From assembly GCA_963565915.1 (NCBI GenBank), contig OY751486.1, positions 2,542,001 to 2,606,000 of the forward strand: 64,000 bases of DNA. Direction: 5' to 3'. Under the pieces are notes generated by a model that worked only from the letters and a program-made list of their open reading frames with translations, was not told the origin of the DNA and made no database searches. This DNA is from Entoloma clypeatum. Lineage: Eukaryota > Basidiomycota > Agaricomycetes > Agaricales > Entolomataceae. This document shows positions 20,313-31,608 of the stretch, in pieces. Both the position numbers and the translations under genes were made by a program. Numbering within the stretch: the stretch's first letter is position 1; each line of letters opens with the position of its first letter.

Positions 20313-20682
20313 TGTTACGGACTAACGACTACGGACGTATACGCTTACCTTTTCATTTTTACTCATCGGCCCCCGCTTACATATATCGTATTATACTTTA
20401 TTTCCTTTAGTATACTTCGCTCCCGCGCTGACTCGCTTTCCGCAGCTGTCTGACTCATTCCACAGTCAGCTTACTCATTAGTACATAGCCTTCCGCAGTC
20501 GCCTTACTCATGCGCACTGCCTTCCGCAGTTACTGACTCATTCGCTACCGCTCATAGTCAGTACTATATAAACCTCATGTACCATAGCTACATTCCTTAG
20601 ATTTAGCAATCACATTGCTCTTCGCCTTTCCATCTTCCTGCATACTCTGCCCGAACCTTGGAACGGTTTGTTACGCATAACA
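20313..20682 (+). repeat. 3' LTR of B (370 bp)
   Basis: It follows the polypurine stretch TTGAGGAGGGGAACA and ends TTACGCATAACA, then TATAG. It keeps CpG at three sites where the 5' LTR has CA. Confidence 0.95.
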
Positions 20683-21379
20683 TATAGGCAAACTCTGTGG
20701 TTGCCATCCATTCAGGCCAATCTGTTTGCTGATGGGAGATAAAGGATCTTAGATATTGTTCCAATTCCAGGTTGATGTGTTCCGTCTGTCCATCTGTCTG
20801 AGGATGATATGCCGTCGATAATTTAGTTGTAATTCCCAATTTTTTATTTAGTTCCTTCATAAATATTGCTGCAAACTGTGGTCTGCGATCTGATGTTAAT
20901 GATTCTGGAAGTCCATGAAGTTTCCAGACTTCATCCTGATATAATTTAGCCAATCCTTCTGCTGAGACTTCATCGCGTGTTTTGATAAAGTGTGATTGCT
21001 TAGTGGATCTGCAAGCCACAACTAATACCGTGTTGTACCCCTGAGCTTCTGGGAGTCCTACAATAAAATCTGCCATAACATGTTTTCATGGTCCAGCATG
21101 TTCCGTGTTTGCTTTTAATTTACCAGCTAGTGGTTGAGGCATGTTCTTTGATCGTTGGCATTTGTCACAGCCCTCAATGTAAGCTTTGACCATGTTTGTG
21201 ATTCCAGGCCACCAATAATTACGCATAATTAATTCCAGGGTTTTCCACTGACCCGGATGTCCAGCAACTGAATTGTTGTGATGTAATTTAATAATTTCCA
21301 CCCTGAGTTTCTGATCCTTTGGAACGTACACCTTTCCTCTATGCAACCATAAACCCTGCTCCTCATGCCAACCCTCCAC
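20683..21379 (-). pseudogene. G: integrase zinc domain and core
   Basis: On the minus strand, 21379-21086 holds the HHCC zinc region (NSVAGHPGQWKT, CDKCQRSKNM), and 21076-20683 holds the core with TSDRRPQF, in place of the usual SDRGPQF, and [13 protein letters not shown] stop lies between the two parts. The core is cut by the LTR of copy B after about 130 residues and resumes at 14131. The Gly-to-Arg change at the motif is another sign of decay. Confidence 0.92.
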
Positions 21380-23021
21380 TCATAATGTTTTTGTGTTTGT
21401 TTTCTTTAATTCTTCCACCGCTTTGAGCACTTGCTCATCGAACTCTTTTGCATCCCTGATGTGTTTCAATAGTTTAGTTTCTTCTCCATCAATAAGTAGA
21501 TGTCCCCAATCCATTGCACGCAAGTGGAAATATTCTGGTTTCAATAATGTTACATCCTCATTGTCATTTTCCACCCCCTTTCTATGGTCAACTCTTCTTG
21601 AAACAGCATCCGCCTTCCCCATTGAAGTTCCTGCCTTGTGTATTAATTTAAAGTTGAAACATGTTAGATACAACGCCCAATGTGCTTGTCTGCGATTAAG
21701 CTTTTGACCCTGCATGAAGTACTCGAGGTTTTTATGATTGGTCCAGATCTCGATCTCATGTTTGGCTCCTTCAAGGTGGTGTCTCCATGCTTCCAGCGCT
21801 CGAATTATGCCCAGCATTTTCTTATCATGTACGTCGTAATTTCTTTCCATGTCATTTAAATCTTTAGATAAAAAGGCACATGGCCTCCATTTCTCATCCT
21901 CACATTCCATAGATAGAATTGCTCCTGTGGCGAAGTCCGATGCGTCTTCTACTCTTAACTTCCAATCCGGATCGGGCGATACCAATATGGGTGCTTCCGT
22001 AAATAACCTTTTTAGCACATTGAACACTTCCTCCTGTTCCGTACTCCATTTCCATACCATGTCCTTCTTTGTTAACTTATGTAATGGTCCAGCCACTTTA
22101 GAGAAATCCTTGACAAATCTCCAATAGAAGTTGGTGCATCCAAGGAATGATTGTACTTCCTTGACCTTAGTCAGTGTTGGCCATTGTTTGATGGCGTCTA
22201 CTTTTGAAGGGTCCATCCAAATTCCATCCTTTCCAATAATTAATCCCAAGAACTCTATTTCGTCTTTATCAAAGAAACATTTCTCTGGTTTCAGGAATAA
22301 ATTGTTTTCTCATAATCTTTTCAAAACTTCCTCCACTATGGCGTCATGTCCTTCCTCTCCTTCTGTTGCCACCAATATATCATCAATGTAAATAACCACA
22401 TATCCCTGGTCGATCAAGTCCCTAAAGATATCGTTCATCATGGTCTGGAACGTGCTCAGGGAATTATTCAATCCAAAAAACCTGTCGGTTCAAAGGCTCC
22501 ATCAGGGGTCGTAAATGCCGCTTTCCACTTGTCTCCTTCCTTGATGTGCACATTGTTGTAGCCCCATCTGAGATCCATCTTTTCTTCCCTTTTAACTTAT
22601 CGATCAACTCCGGAATCAACAGGAGGGGATAATTATTGTGGACAGTCCAGCTGTTGATATGTTGGTAATCCTGTACCATTCGTTTCTTTCCATCCTTTTT
22701 GGGTATAAAGAATACTGGCGAAGTTTGTGGCAACTTGGTAGGTCGAATATATCCTTTGCGTAATTGATCGTCCACAAATTCGGATACTTCTTTCCTTTCA
22801 TCCGGTGACAGGGGGTAGACTTTGGCCTTCTTTGGTATGAAATCTGGCTTTAGGTCTATGGCGTGATCCCATGGTTTCCAGACTGGTAACCTTTCTGACA
22901 CTTTCTTTTCAAAGACTGATAGATAATTGTGATATTTCCGGGGGACAACCTGTTCTGCCGGTACCTCATCTGAGGGTTCTCCCTTAGCTGCTCTGAGCAT
23001 GTGGATCACCTCTTCCTCCAC
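21380..23021 (-). pseudogene. G: reverse transcriptase and RNase H
   Basis: The minus-strand frames 23021-22464 and 22249-21380 form a broken RT-RNase H. The first has the RT N-terminus (KRMVQDYQHINSWTV). The stretch near 22390-22370 encodes YIDDI, the catalytic box. The second has the connection region (EVQSFLGCTNFYWRFV), RNase H (VEDASDFATGAIL, one expected residue altered) and TNHKNLEYF. At least one frameshift near 22550 and one stop near 22310 interrupt it. Confidence 0.9.
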
Positions 23022-23099
23022 TACTTCTTCATTTCCTTCTACTATCTCTTCAATTCTTCCACCCCATCTGGTTCTTGCAGTTTTCTTTAAATAACGTGT

Positions 23100-23495
23100 T
23101 CAACGCATGCCGCATTCTTCTGGATATCTTGATAGTTTAATTTCCACTTTTTCCCAATCGATCTCTGGATTATGGTGTTTCAGCCAAGTGTATCCCACAA
23201 TAATTTTAGCTTTTCCTAGGTTGCATGCTTCAAACACTGCTATTTCCACATGTCCCTTATACCACATGGCCATGACTGCCTCATGCGTGATCGAACCTCC
23301 TTGGTTAAGCGTGTCATCAACATTGTAGACCCATATGGGGAAAGATAGTTTCCTTAATTTAATATTGTTTCTCTTGGCGAAGTCCAGATCAATGAACATC
23401 CCTGTTGCCCCTGAGTCCAATAATGCATCAACATCAAAGGTGCGTTTGTTCTCCAATGTTTCCAGCGTGATTTTCATCATAAGCTCCTTTTCCAA
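23100..23495 (-). pseudogene. G: aspartic protease segment
   Basis: The 131-codon frame has the retropepsin triplet in LLDSGATGMFIDLDFA and the conserved end VGYTWLKHHNPEIDW. Stops separate it from RT downstream. Confidence 0.85.
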
Positions 23496-23945
23496 AGAAG
23501 CAGATCAAATAAAAGATGGTTCCCCCATAGAGTCCACTTGCCCATTTAAGTTATCTGATTCACCTGAACAGAGAATTAAGCATTCATCCATAAGGGCCGA
23601 ACTGTTTCCAAGGACTCCCCAATGATATAGTTTACAAGTGTATCTAAGTCCGATTCATCTTTTTGTTGTTTTTCTCTCCTAGGTTTATCTAATAGTATTT
23701 TATTGTATGTAACTGCTGTGTCCGAAAGTTTCTGAAACCATGATTCTACAGTGTCCTTATGTATATAAGAGTCTATAGGCAATTGTTCATAACAATTTGT
23801 CAGAGCCAGCGGGGGAATTACTGGTTGACGTTCACAAAACCCTGCTACCCTGCAGCTTGTCCATTGGGATTCAGCGCAGCCGCGCTATTCACACCCATTT
23901 GTCCATTTGTGGCTTGACACACTTGATGCCTTGCCGTTATCTGCC

Positions 23946-24579
23946 TCAGAATTTCTTCCTCCTTGTGCTCATTTGTTCGATCATTGCCGCTTGTACCCTG
24001 CGCTGCGGCTGCCTGCAATCTTGGGCGAAATGCCCCTGTCCACCACAGTTATAGCAATTACCAGGAGATCGCATTCGGATTGCATCATTGCTGCTGCTGA
24101 CCATTTTGCTGGGGACGGTACCCTCCATTCTGTTGTTGCCCAAAGGGCCTTCCAAAATTATTCTGGCCTTGCGACCGCGGTGCTTGCTGATTCTGAGGGT
24201 GATTTCCCCATTGGTTCCCTTGTCTTTGAGGTCCCTGCCTCATTCCTTGCCTCATGGCGTAATTCTCTTCAGCCCTTCCGATGGCTGAGATTTCTTTGAC
24301 AGTTTCCTGCATGGTGTCCTGTTGTCTTCCTTGCTGAAACAATTGCTGTATGATTGAGTCCCGGGCATTTCTCTCCAGTAAGGAAATCCCATGATGATCC
24401 TCAATTTTCCCTTTGATCGCCAGTGTTCCAAACTGCATGATCCAATCATCTGTTTTCATCTGGTTCTGTTTGAACCCCTCAATCTTTGCTCTGGCCCATT
24501 CTACTTCGGTGGTAGGGCGAAACCTTGTGGTAATCTCATAGATCAAGTTCCGATACGTTGGCCAGTCACTTGATTCCAT
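23946..24579 (-). pseudogene. G: gag remnant
   Basis: The frame 24579-24085 has a gag-like helical core (WARAKIEGFKQNQM, then a Gln-rich tail). The frame 24155-23946, shifted, has one CCHC knuckle CYNCGGQGHFAQDC. A frameshift divides them, and a TGA near 24636 lies upstream in the first frame, so the N-terminus is lost. It is the nucleocapsid protein relic of G. Confidence 0.88.
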
Positions 24580-25461
24580 GCATTGAGTGAGTCGTGTCTC
24601 TCCATACGTTCCTACAATTGGTCCATCTAATCAGGACCAGACTGTGATACAGATCTCATCATTCCCATGTAACAAATCTTGATTTACATGGATCCACGTG
24701 AGCATTTTTGCCCACCATCCCAAAAACAGGGGTCGGAATCCATTATATTTGCCGGGATCTGCGGCTATTTTGATTCTTCGGCCTGGTCAGTGCGGTGGAG
24801 GAGGTGGTGGTGGTGGTGTGATGCTCGGGTCGTGATGCTCGGGGAGTTCAGGGGCTTCATCCTGAAAATCTTGGTTGACCATGATGGTGTTTTGATGGGG
24901 AGGGGGGGGGGGGGGGTGTTTTGGTTCGAACAATAGTACCTTATGTCAGGCGTGCAACCCTGTTCTGACGCTTAGGTGAAAAAAAGTCTGAAAAGAAAAC
25001 CCAAAGAACGATCTGTCTACCCAGGCAGCTGGGATGCCTGAATGGAGGAAGATCTAGGAAAAATGAAGTCCACGCGGTCAATACCCTTACGCGTGCTGGA
25101 CTGGTCGAATTGAGATGTTGAGGAGTCGGGGGTTGGAACACCTTTTGCGAACCAGACGTGTACGGTCTTCTCTTCCAAACCGTCACACGCCCCAGCAACT
25201 TCCCCAAAGGTTAGATGTGTCGGCCTTTGGTCACCTCGACACGGGACGGGCTCAACATTTCCCTGTGTGTCTCGAACGGCAATGCTAGTTATAATGGGTG
25301 TACCAAGTGTTTCTCTTCTTATCCCTGAAGTCTGGGAGGTCCCCCTTAATGCTAGGGTCTGCGTATAGATGTGTACTTTTGATGAAAAAGCACGAAACGG
25401 CGAGGTTGAAGTGGAGGAAAGGGAAGTGAGTTTGGGCAGGTGAGTTTAGAGCTTGTTCTTC
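24580..25461 (-). other. Leader of G
   Basis: This is the untranslated or decayed gag-start region between the 5' LTR and gag. It contains a 15-G run at 24902-24916 and GGTGGT repeats near 24800. No gene is supported and no primer-binding site was identified with confidence. Confidence 0.5.
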
Positions 25462-25789
25462 TGTTGAGGCAACGCTAAGTCTAACGACGTTGCGAGCCCA
25501 AACTTCTGAACTTAGAGGAAAAACGTGGAAAGATGATGAAGATGCTGTATTGCCAAGAGACCCAGCAGGAATCTCAAGAGAACAAGCTATCAAATACAAG
25601 TGAAAGTACCCTACTTATATATGTAAATGCCATGAGGCTGCGTTGAGGCAGCGTCATGCTGTGCAACTCCAGATCCTTCATATCCTGCTGCATGCTAATG
25701 ATAAGATGTCCTCATGTACGACACAATGTAGATAAGATAAGATCAAGATAAGATAAGATAAAGTAAAAAGTGAAAATATGATCATAACA
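25462..25789 (-). repeat. 5' LTR of G (328 bp)
   Basis: It pairs with 13032-13359 and is followed by CTGAG. The two LTRs show clearly more differences than those of copy B, so G is older, in line with the nesting. Confidence 0.92.
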
Positions 25790-26012
25790 CTGAGTAGACA
25801 AAATTTAGCCTCTCCTATAAGGTATGTTGTTCTGATACAGATGATCCATTATCAAAATATTTACACATCTGATAAGGGCTGGCCAGCCATTCAAAATTCT
25901 TACAAATATCCGCCAGTCCTGCCCCATCCTATCACAGGTCATCTTGCTGGTACAATTCTGCCATCTCTAACATGTTCTTTTAGCCATAATGCTTTGTATG
26001 GAATTCATATAG

Positions 26013-26824
26013 ATTATGGCAACAGAACGTGGACTGCCCCCTTTTTGATTAGTGGCAGGGTCCATATTGATTGATGAAGGATCAGCCGACAAACATGCCG
26101 GCTGACTAATAACAAACAACGTGTCGTCTCCATCAATTGGCCTCATTGACCACAAAATCATGTATCTCGGCAATGGGTGGATTGCTTTCATATTTTTGTA
26201 TCCTCATTCTCAATTAAATAATACATTATATGCATTTTACAAAAGAGCAATGTTTATTTCAACTCATGTAGGTATATATCCTGCAACTGCCAAAAAAGTG
26301 AAAAAAGCGCACCTTATATTGCACTACAACCAGAAGGCCTATACCTAATATCTTTGTAGTCCTTATTTGAAACATAAATGAGGTGTGTCTTTTGTGAAAG
26401 GAATATGCCAGAAAATGTTTAGATGAACTGATCCAGCTATGTCTTCTGATTGCCCCAAAAATAATGATGCACACTTCATATCATCAGAACTGTGGAACCA
26501 TTGCCTCTCATATTCTGCCACTGTAGATAATATATATAGAAGATGTAATTCGCCGAAGGAATAAGTGAGAAAATGCCTAGATCTATTTCTAGAGGTATAT
26601 GCTTTCAACCACCTGTATTTCCAAATATGCACCATATTCCAGCAAAGCCATGGAGAATATCCCTCTGACCTTTTAGACCCTTTTAGATTTGAAGTATATG
26701 AGATAATATTGACCAAAGGAATAAGATGGAGTATATATGTAGACTATTTTATAAGAATTCTGTCCAGTCAAGTATTCTCCATCTACAATACACATCATGA
26801 AAGTGTTGGAAAGGGGCAAGAGAA
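26013..26824 (+). repeat. Left arm of a large inverted repeat
   Basis: 812 bp pair with 28153-28964 in opposite orientation. The encoded frames in the arms are the same on opposite strands, and only about two base differences were noticed. The arms are AT-rich. No target duplication or known transposon terminus is seen at the outer edges. Confidence 0.9.
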
Positions 26825-27645
26825 CAAATCTACCTCATATAAAAGACTCATATCAATCTTATGGAGTGAGAGAGGCTGGATGTTTGTGAATGATACAGGT
26901 GCCAACATGAGACAGTTTGCAAGTACCCATAGGCTAATACCTCAACCAATGTGTCCAACATCATATCTTGCAGTCAGCTGTCCACCCTCCACATAATTAT
27001 GTGGAATCTTCTGTATATGCTAGATATGTGATCTCTCACCTCTTTCCAGCAATCTGGTTATATGTACTGTATATAGTCCAATTCTGATAGATGGAGAGTA
27101 CTTGTCTTGAGGAGAGCATCAGCAAATCTACACAAATCTTGTGACCTTGTCAGCTTGTCAAAGTGGCCAATGGACAGAACTCTGCGAAGGTGTTGTATAA
27201 GACCACAGAATAATTTTGAGCTTTTAAATCTCATTCTATGAGTTGTCTTTTATAATGAAAAATGAACAGTGAAGGGGATTTTACCAGATTTGCTTCACGC
27301 GAGATCAGCACAACAATTTAGCCCTTGTGAGTCATCCAAAAGGTAATCCCTTATTCTGTGCATCAAATGGGATGTATTTGTGGCCTATCCAATAGCCCTG
27401 ACCACTATAGCATCCAAAACTGACTATGAGGAAGTTGTGGAAGCTGCCTTCTCTATAATTGACAGTTTTACTCATGGGAGTTGGTGGCCAATCTTGTGGG
27501 GCTCATCGGATCGCAACTCAGATGCACTCGTTTTGGCTCATTGATGCTCATATGAGCTCCCAGGAGTAAAATGTAGGTTCGCTGATGGATATGTAAGGAC
27601 ATACACTCATAAAGTAGTTTGCAGACATTATTCTCATTCCTTTGG
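26825..27645. other. Spacer of the inverted repeat, left of the solo LTR
   Basis: AT-rich sequence without a clear gene. A coherent stretch of about 58 codons (27371-27544, plus strand, with HGSWWPILWGSSDRNSD) could be a protein fragment of unknown origin. A 143-codon frame running out of the left arm to 26996 has no recognisable domain. Confidence 0.35.
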
Positions 27646-28033
27646 TGTTATGGACTTACCGGTTTGTATGTTACGCACTTTTCCCTTGCATTGTACCTTC
27701 GTTATTTCTTTGACTCATCGGACCGCTTATTCATTTACCTTTACTCTACCATTCTCCTTTAGTATACTTTGCTCCCACGCTGACTCGCACTCCGCAGTAG
27801 AGATTACTCAGTCCGCAGTCATCTGACTCACTTCGCACTGCCTTTCCGCAGTTACTGACTCATCCGCACTGCCTTCCGCAGCTACTGACTCACTCGCTAC
27901 CACTTGTAGCCAGTACTATATAAACCCCATGTACCATAGCTACATTCCTTAGATTTAGCAATCACTTTGCTCTTCGCCTTTCCACTTCCTGCATACTCTG
28001 CCCGAACCTTGGAACGGTTTGTTAAGCATAACA
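27646..28033 (+). repeat. Solo LTR, 388-bp subfamily
   Basis: It starts TGTTATGGAC and ends AAGCATAACA, with perfect TTTGG duplications at 27641-27645 and 28034-28038. It has the same TGACTCA and TATATAAA layout as the LTRs of copies A and C. It inserted within the inverted-repeat spacer. Confidence 0.94.
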
Positions 28034-28152
28034 TTTGGTCAATATTATATACTTCAAATCTAAGAGGGTCTAAAGGTCAGAGAGATATTCTCCATGCCTT
28101 TGCTGGAATATGGTGCATATTTGGAAATAAGATCTAGGCATTTCCTCACTTA
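28034..28152 (-). repeat. Truncated tandem copy of inner arm sequence
   Basis: TTTGGTCAATATTAT and the following 110 or so bases repeat 28258-28418 with about 30 bases deleted and scattered changes. The right arm is therefore preceded by a partial tandem duplicate. Confidence 0.75.
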
Positions 28153-28964
28153 TTCTCTTGCCCCTTTCCAACACTTTCATGATGTGTATTGTAGATGGAG
28201 AATACTTGACTGGACAGAATTCTTATAAAATAGTCTACATATATACTCCATCTTATTCCTTTGGTCAATATTATCTCATATACTTCAAATCTAAAAGGGT
28301 CTAAAAGGTCAGAGGGATATTCTCCATGGCTTTGCTGGAATATGGTGCATATTTGGAAATACAGGTGGTTGAAAGCATATACCTCTAGAAATAGATCTAG
28401 GCATTTTCTCACTTATTCCTTCGGCGAATTACATCTTCTATATATATTATCTACAGTGGCAGAATATGAGAGGCAATGGTTCCACAGTTCTGATGATATG
28501 AAGTGTGCATCATTATTTTTGGGGCAATCAGAAGACATAGCTGGATCAGTTCATCTAAACATTTTCTGGCATATTCCTTTCACAAAAGACACACCTCATT
28601 TATGTTTCAAATAAGGACTACAAAGATATTAGGTATAGGCCTTCTGGTTGTAGTGCAATATAAGGTGCGCTTTTTTCACTTTTTTGGCAGTTGCAGGATA
28701 TATACCTACATGAGTTGAAATAAACATTGCTCTTTTGTAAAATGCATATAATGTATTATTTAATTGAGAATGAGGATACAAAAATATGAAAGCAATCCAC
28801 CCATTGCCGAGATACATGATTTTGTGGTCAATGAGGCCAATTGATGGAGACGACACGTTGTTTGTTATTAGTCAGCCGGCATGTTTGTCGGCTGATCCTT
28901 CATCAATCAATATGGACCCTGCCGCTAATCAAAAAGGGGGCAGTCCAGGTTCTGTTGCCATAAT
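28153..28964 (-). repeat. Right arm of the large inverted repeat
   Basis: Inverted partner of 26013-26824. A palindromic GCCGGCATGTTTGTCGGC-like hairpin occurs in each arm (near 26090 and 28880). Confidence 0.9.
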
Positions 28965-28979
28965 AGATAATTATCAGAT

Positions 28980-29280
28980 TCAAGCTGCCAGATACCTGGC
29001 AATTGCGACAGGTCTGAGTGGCTGAATTTCTTAAAGCCTGACACCTCTTAGAAACCATGGTACAGCTAGGATGCTTTGTCACTCTGTATTTTGATTACAA
29101 TAAAAAATCATCCTTCTCATATTTTGTTGGATTCAAGCTTTCAGATGCCCTCCAATGGCAAAAGGTCTGAGTGGCCGAATCTCATAAAGTCTAGCGCCTC
29201 TTAGAAACCATGATACATCTAGGTGACATTCATCACTCTGTATTTTGATTACAATAACAATCATCCTTCTCTTTTTTGAT
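28980..29280. repeat. Two diverged 150-bp direct repeats
   Basis: Units at about 28980-29129 and 29133-29280 share GGTCTGAGTGGC, CCTCTTAGAAACCATG and CACTCTGTATTTTGATTAC, at roughly 80% identity by eye. GGTCTGAGTGGC resembles a tRNA A box, but no B box is clear, so a tRNA-derived origin is unproven. Confidence 0.7.
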
Positions 29281-29410
29281 TGTATCCTTGTATGAGTGTC
29301 TGTTCTCGGCTCGTACAGGTTAATTCTTGGGAATCACACAAGTGTGGGGAGTCTCCCAAGTCTGGGTAATCTTTGTAAACATTAGCACTTCTTATTAAGC
29401 CTTATCAAGC

Positions 29411-30049
29411 AACCCTGGGGCTTATGTCTACAGGGATCATCCAACTCCCAACACAAATGTTGGCAGTAGCTGTGTGGTAGCGCGCTGGGTCCAAAGGAGT
29501 GCTGCCCCCTCCAGCAAGCAAACACAACCAAAGGACAAGAACCGCATAGACGCTTCTTCAAGGGGTAGGGCGCAGACACCCCTTGGCGCCGTCAACAACC
29601 AGCCCCACAGTGCTGGTGTGAACCTGTAGCACACACCTGAGTACTCTGAGTCAGATGTGCATGCTACCATGTTTGTTTATCACAGACCCACCCGGCCTAG
29701 CGCAAGGCCTTACAAGCTTGACAAAGCTGTGTGCTGCTTGTTTTTCTGTTAAGATGAGCAAGTCAACAGCGCACACCCGGGAATAAGCAGGGACCCTTGC
29801 AAACGCGTGAGGGACAATTCATTGACTACTGACAGATATATACCCTAGTTACTATAATATGCAATAGTCAACAAGAGACACAAGAGATACTGAAGAACAA
29901 AGATACAATGCTGCATTGTGATGTGCTCCACACAACAACATTTTCAAGTGTATGTAGATCCTTGGATCGATGTAGACTAGTCTATGTCAAGCAGACTGTA
30001 CCCTCGTGTACCGCTATAGAAACTGCTGAATCAAAAAAAAAAAAAAAAA
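29411..30049 (+). mobile_element. Poly(A)-tailed retroposed sequence (639 bp)
   Basis: It ends in a run of A (from 30033) and is flanked by a 14-bp duplication with one mismatch: AAGCCTTATCAAGC at 29397-29410 and AAGCCTTATCGAGC at 30050-30063. This is the mark of target-primed reverse transcription by a LINE machinery. No protein frame is conserved. It may be a SINE, a truncated LINE or a processed RNA copy. Confidence 0.75.
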
Positions 30050-30063
30050 AAGCCTTATCGAGC

Positions 30064-30363
30064 GGTATATAAGACTGATATATCTTCAAGATATTTTACC
30101 TTTTTTAAGACCTTATCTAGCCTTACCCCAATCATCCCGTTTTGCCGATGGAAGGAAATAGGGTTGTCGGTCTTTTCTCGGTATATCAGCATCATCATTA
30201 TAAATCACGTAGAATAAAGATAAAACATATAGATTTCCGCTCAACTGCTCCAGTGGGCATGGGAAGGAGGCTGATACCCAGGTGGCTTTCTCATCAGAGT
30301 TGATGCAATGAAATTGTAGGAGTTCATTGAATGACTCGGTACATCACAGATAAGGCTAAGCTC
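30064..30363. other. Spacer downstream of ribokinase
   Basis: No gene is seen. The part 30260-30360 is the 3' flank that also accompanies the ribokinase fragment at 41160-41225. Confidence 0.5.
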
Positions 30364-31608
30364 TCAAACACCCGTGCCCATTCTAGCTTCGACCTCAGGT
30401 CTGGATGGTATACTGTCGATGGTCCCGGGCCTCTCCACGCACATACCTGCAGCCTAAGTTACGAGTCTTTGAGCTTACCCTGTCAATCATGCACGTTCAA
30501 CAAATGCCACTTGCCTGTACACATCTCTCCAGAATCCTCGCGATGTCGATCTCCCGTATTTCGATTCCCACTGTCGCATGAGGGCCCATCTCCATCAATC
30601 CTTGGACGAAGTAACCAGTGAAGCAATCGCCTGCGCCTGTGGTGTCGCAGACCGTGCCTCGTAGCTCTGCGGCGGGAAAATGCATGAAATCAGACGCATT
30701 GGGAGCTGCCTTTGAGCGATTGAAGGCTGGGATGAACGCTAGTACTCCGTCTTTCCCAAGTGTGCAGATGATGTTCATGGCAGTGAAAGAGGGCAATTCC
30801 GAGAGAGCGGTGACGAGCTCGTGGTTAGACAACCTTGTAGATTCGTTGTCGTGAAGGGCAGCGTACAAGTCCCGGGCTTCCCCCTCGTTAACTATCAGCC
30901 AATCAACCTTTTCCCAAGGGAATGTGCGGATTTGCTCCGGTGTAGGCAGCGGTGAAGGGTTAAAAATCGTGGTCGCATTTTGAGATGAAATCAGCGCGTA
31001 TAAGGTCGATTCCCACTGGATCTCGTTCTGTAACAGGAGGTGGCTGGCTTCAGGAAAATTCGAACTGTTCTTCCAGTTCTTCTCGTGTAGATCACTGTAA
31101 TTCGCACTGGGGAAGAGAACTGCGTGGGGTGAGAGTGGCACCGATGAGCGTCTGTGAACGGGAGTCTTAGTACCAACCAGAAAAAAAAATCCCTCACTTA
31201 TGCTGTTTTCTCCGCTATCCGCGACTTGGATGAGAGCGCGACCCGTCGGATCCTGACATGGGAGGAGATGGTTCAGAGGCAAATGGAACAGTACCCCAGG
31301 AAAACGTCATACATACTTACATCGGACACGATGATTCCACTATTGTCCAAACCGAACTTTGCCACCCTTTCCTTCACCCACAGACCATCCTCTCCGATCG
31401 TCCCATAGAAATCAGCGATCCCACCAGCCCGTGTTATGGCGACGGCTTGATTGGCGCCTTTCCCGCCGACGCGACACGTGTAGCGGTGTGACGAGATCGT
31501 TTCTCCTGGTCTGGCGATGTATTTGACTTGAAGGGCTTGAATTTCAGCGCGATCGTCCGAGTTGAGGAGAACCAGTCACTAGGGTCGCACCGTAGAAATA
31601 TTCGTCAT
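30364..31608 (-). CDS. Ribokinase (PfkB family), N-terminus irregular
   Basis: The enzyme phosphorylates D-ribose to ribose 5-phosphate in the cytosol, feeding the pentose phosphate pathway. Exons inferred from frame and splice sites are 31608-31321, 31252-31198, 31119-30515 and 30453-30364 (346 codons). Signatures are GGKGANQAVAITRAGG early (substrate-binding glycines), GENSI, WLIVNEGEA, the PfkB box with catalytic Asp in DTTGAGDCFTGYFVQG, and the C-terminal VERPGTIDSIPSRPEVEA. The third intron (30514-30454) starts GC, not GT. In the first exon, codons 10-11 read TAG TGA. The expected TGS-LNSD segment appears only if two compensating one-base indels are assumed. It is either recently broken, missequenced, or uses another start. 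Length otherwise fits the family. Confidence 0.8.

Larger units (their letters stand above)
14132..20682 (+). mobile_element. Full-length Ty3/gypsy chromovirus B (6,551 bp)
   Basis: Two 370-bp LTRs, differing at only 4 sites, bound gag, pol and an accessory 3' ORF. The 5-bp duplication TATAG (14127-14131, 20683-20687) proves insertion into the integrase of G. It is the youngest large insertion visible. Pol carries a 16-base deletion near 16617 and a one-base deletion near 18608 relative to copy A, so this copy is complete in structure but defective in pol. Confidence 0.96.
13032..25789 (-). mobile_element. Minus-strand Ty3/gypsy chromovirus G, split by copy B
   Basis: Two 328-bp LTRs (13032-13359, 25462-25789) and the perfect duplication CTGAG (13027-13031, 25790-25794) define the element. 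On the minus strand the order is leader, gag, protease, RT-RNase H, integrase, chromodomain and polypurine tract (13360-13370). Copy B interrupts the integrase between 14131 and 20683. Without B, G is about 6.2 kb. Several frameshifts and stops make it defective. Confidence 0.94.

Noticed and set aside
26565..26996. 143-codon frame in the left inverted-repeat arm as a gene
   Set aside because: AT-rich, no domain, mirrored in the other arm with a different end. Likely a chance frame.
28990..29160. tRNA-derived SINE in the 150-bp repeats
   Set aside because: An A-box-like word is present, but no B box lies at a fitting distance and there is no tail or target duplication.
29279..29456. Copia-type solo LTR on the minus strand
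   Set aside because: TGTTGGGAG-like start and CA-like end were noticed, but the flanks show no target duplication, and the stretch overlaps the better-supported retroposon boundary at 29411.
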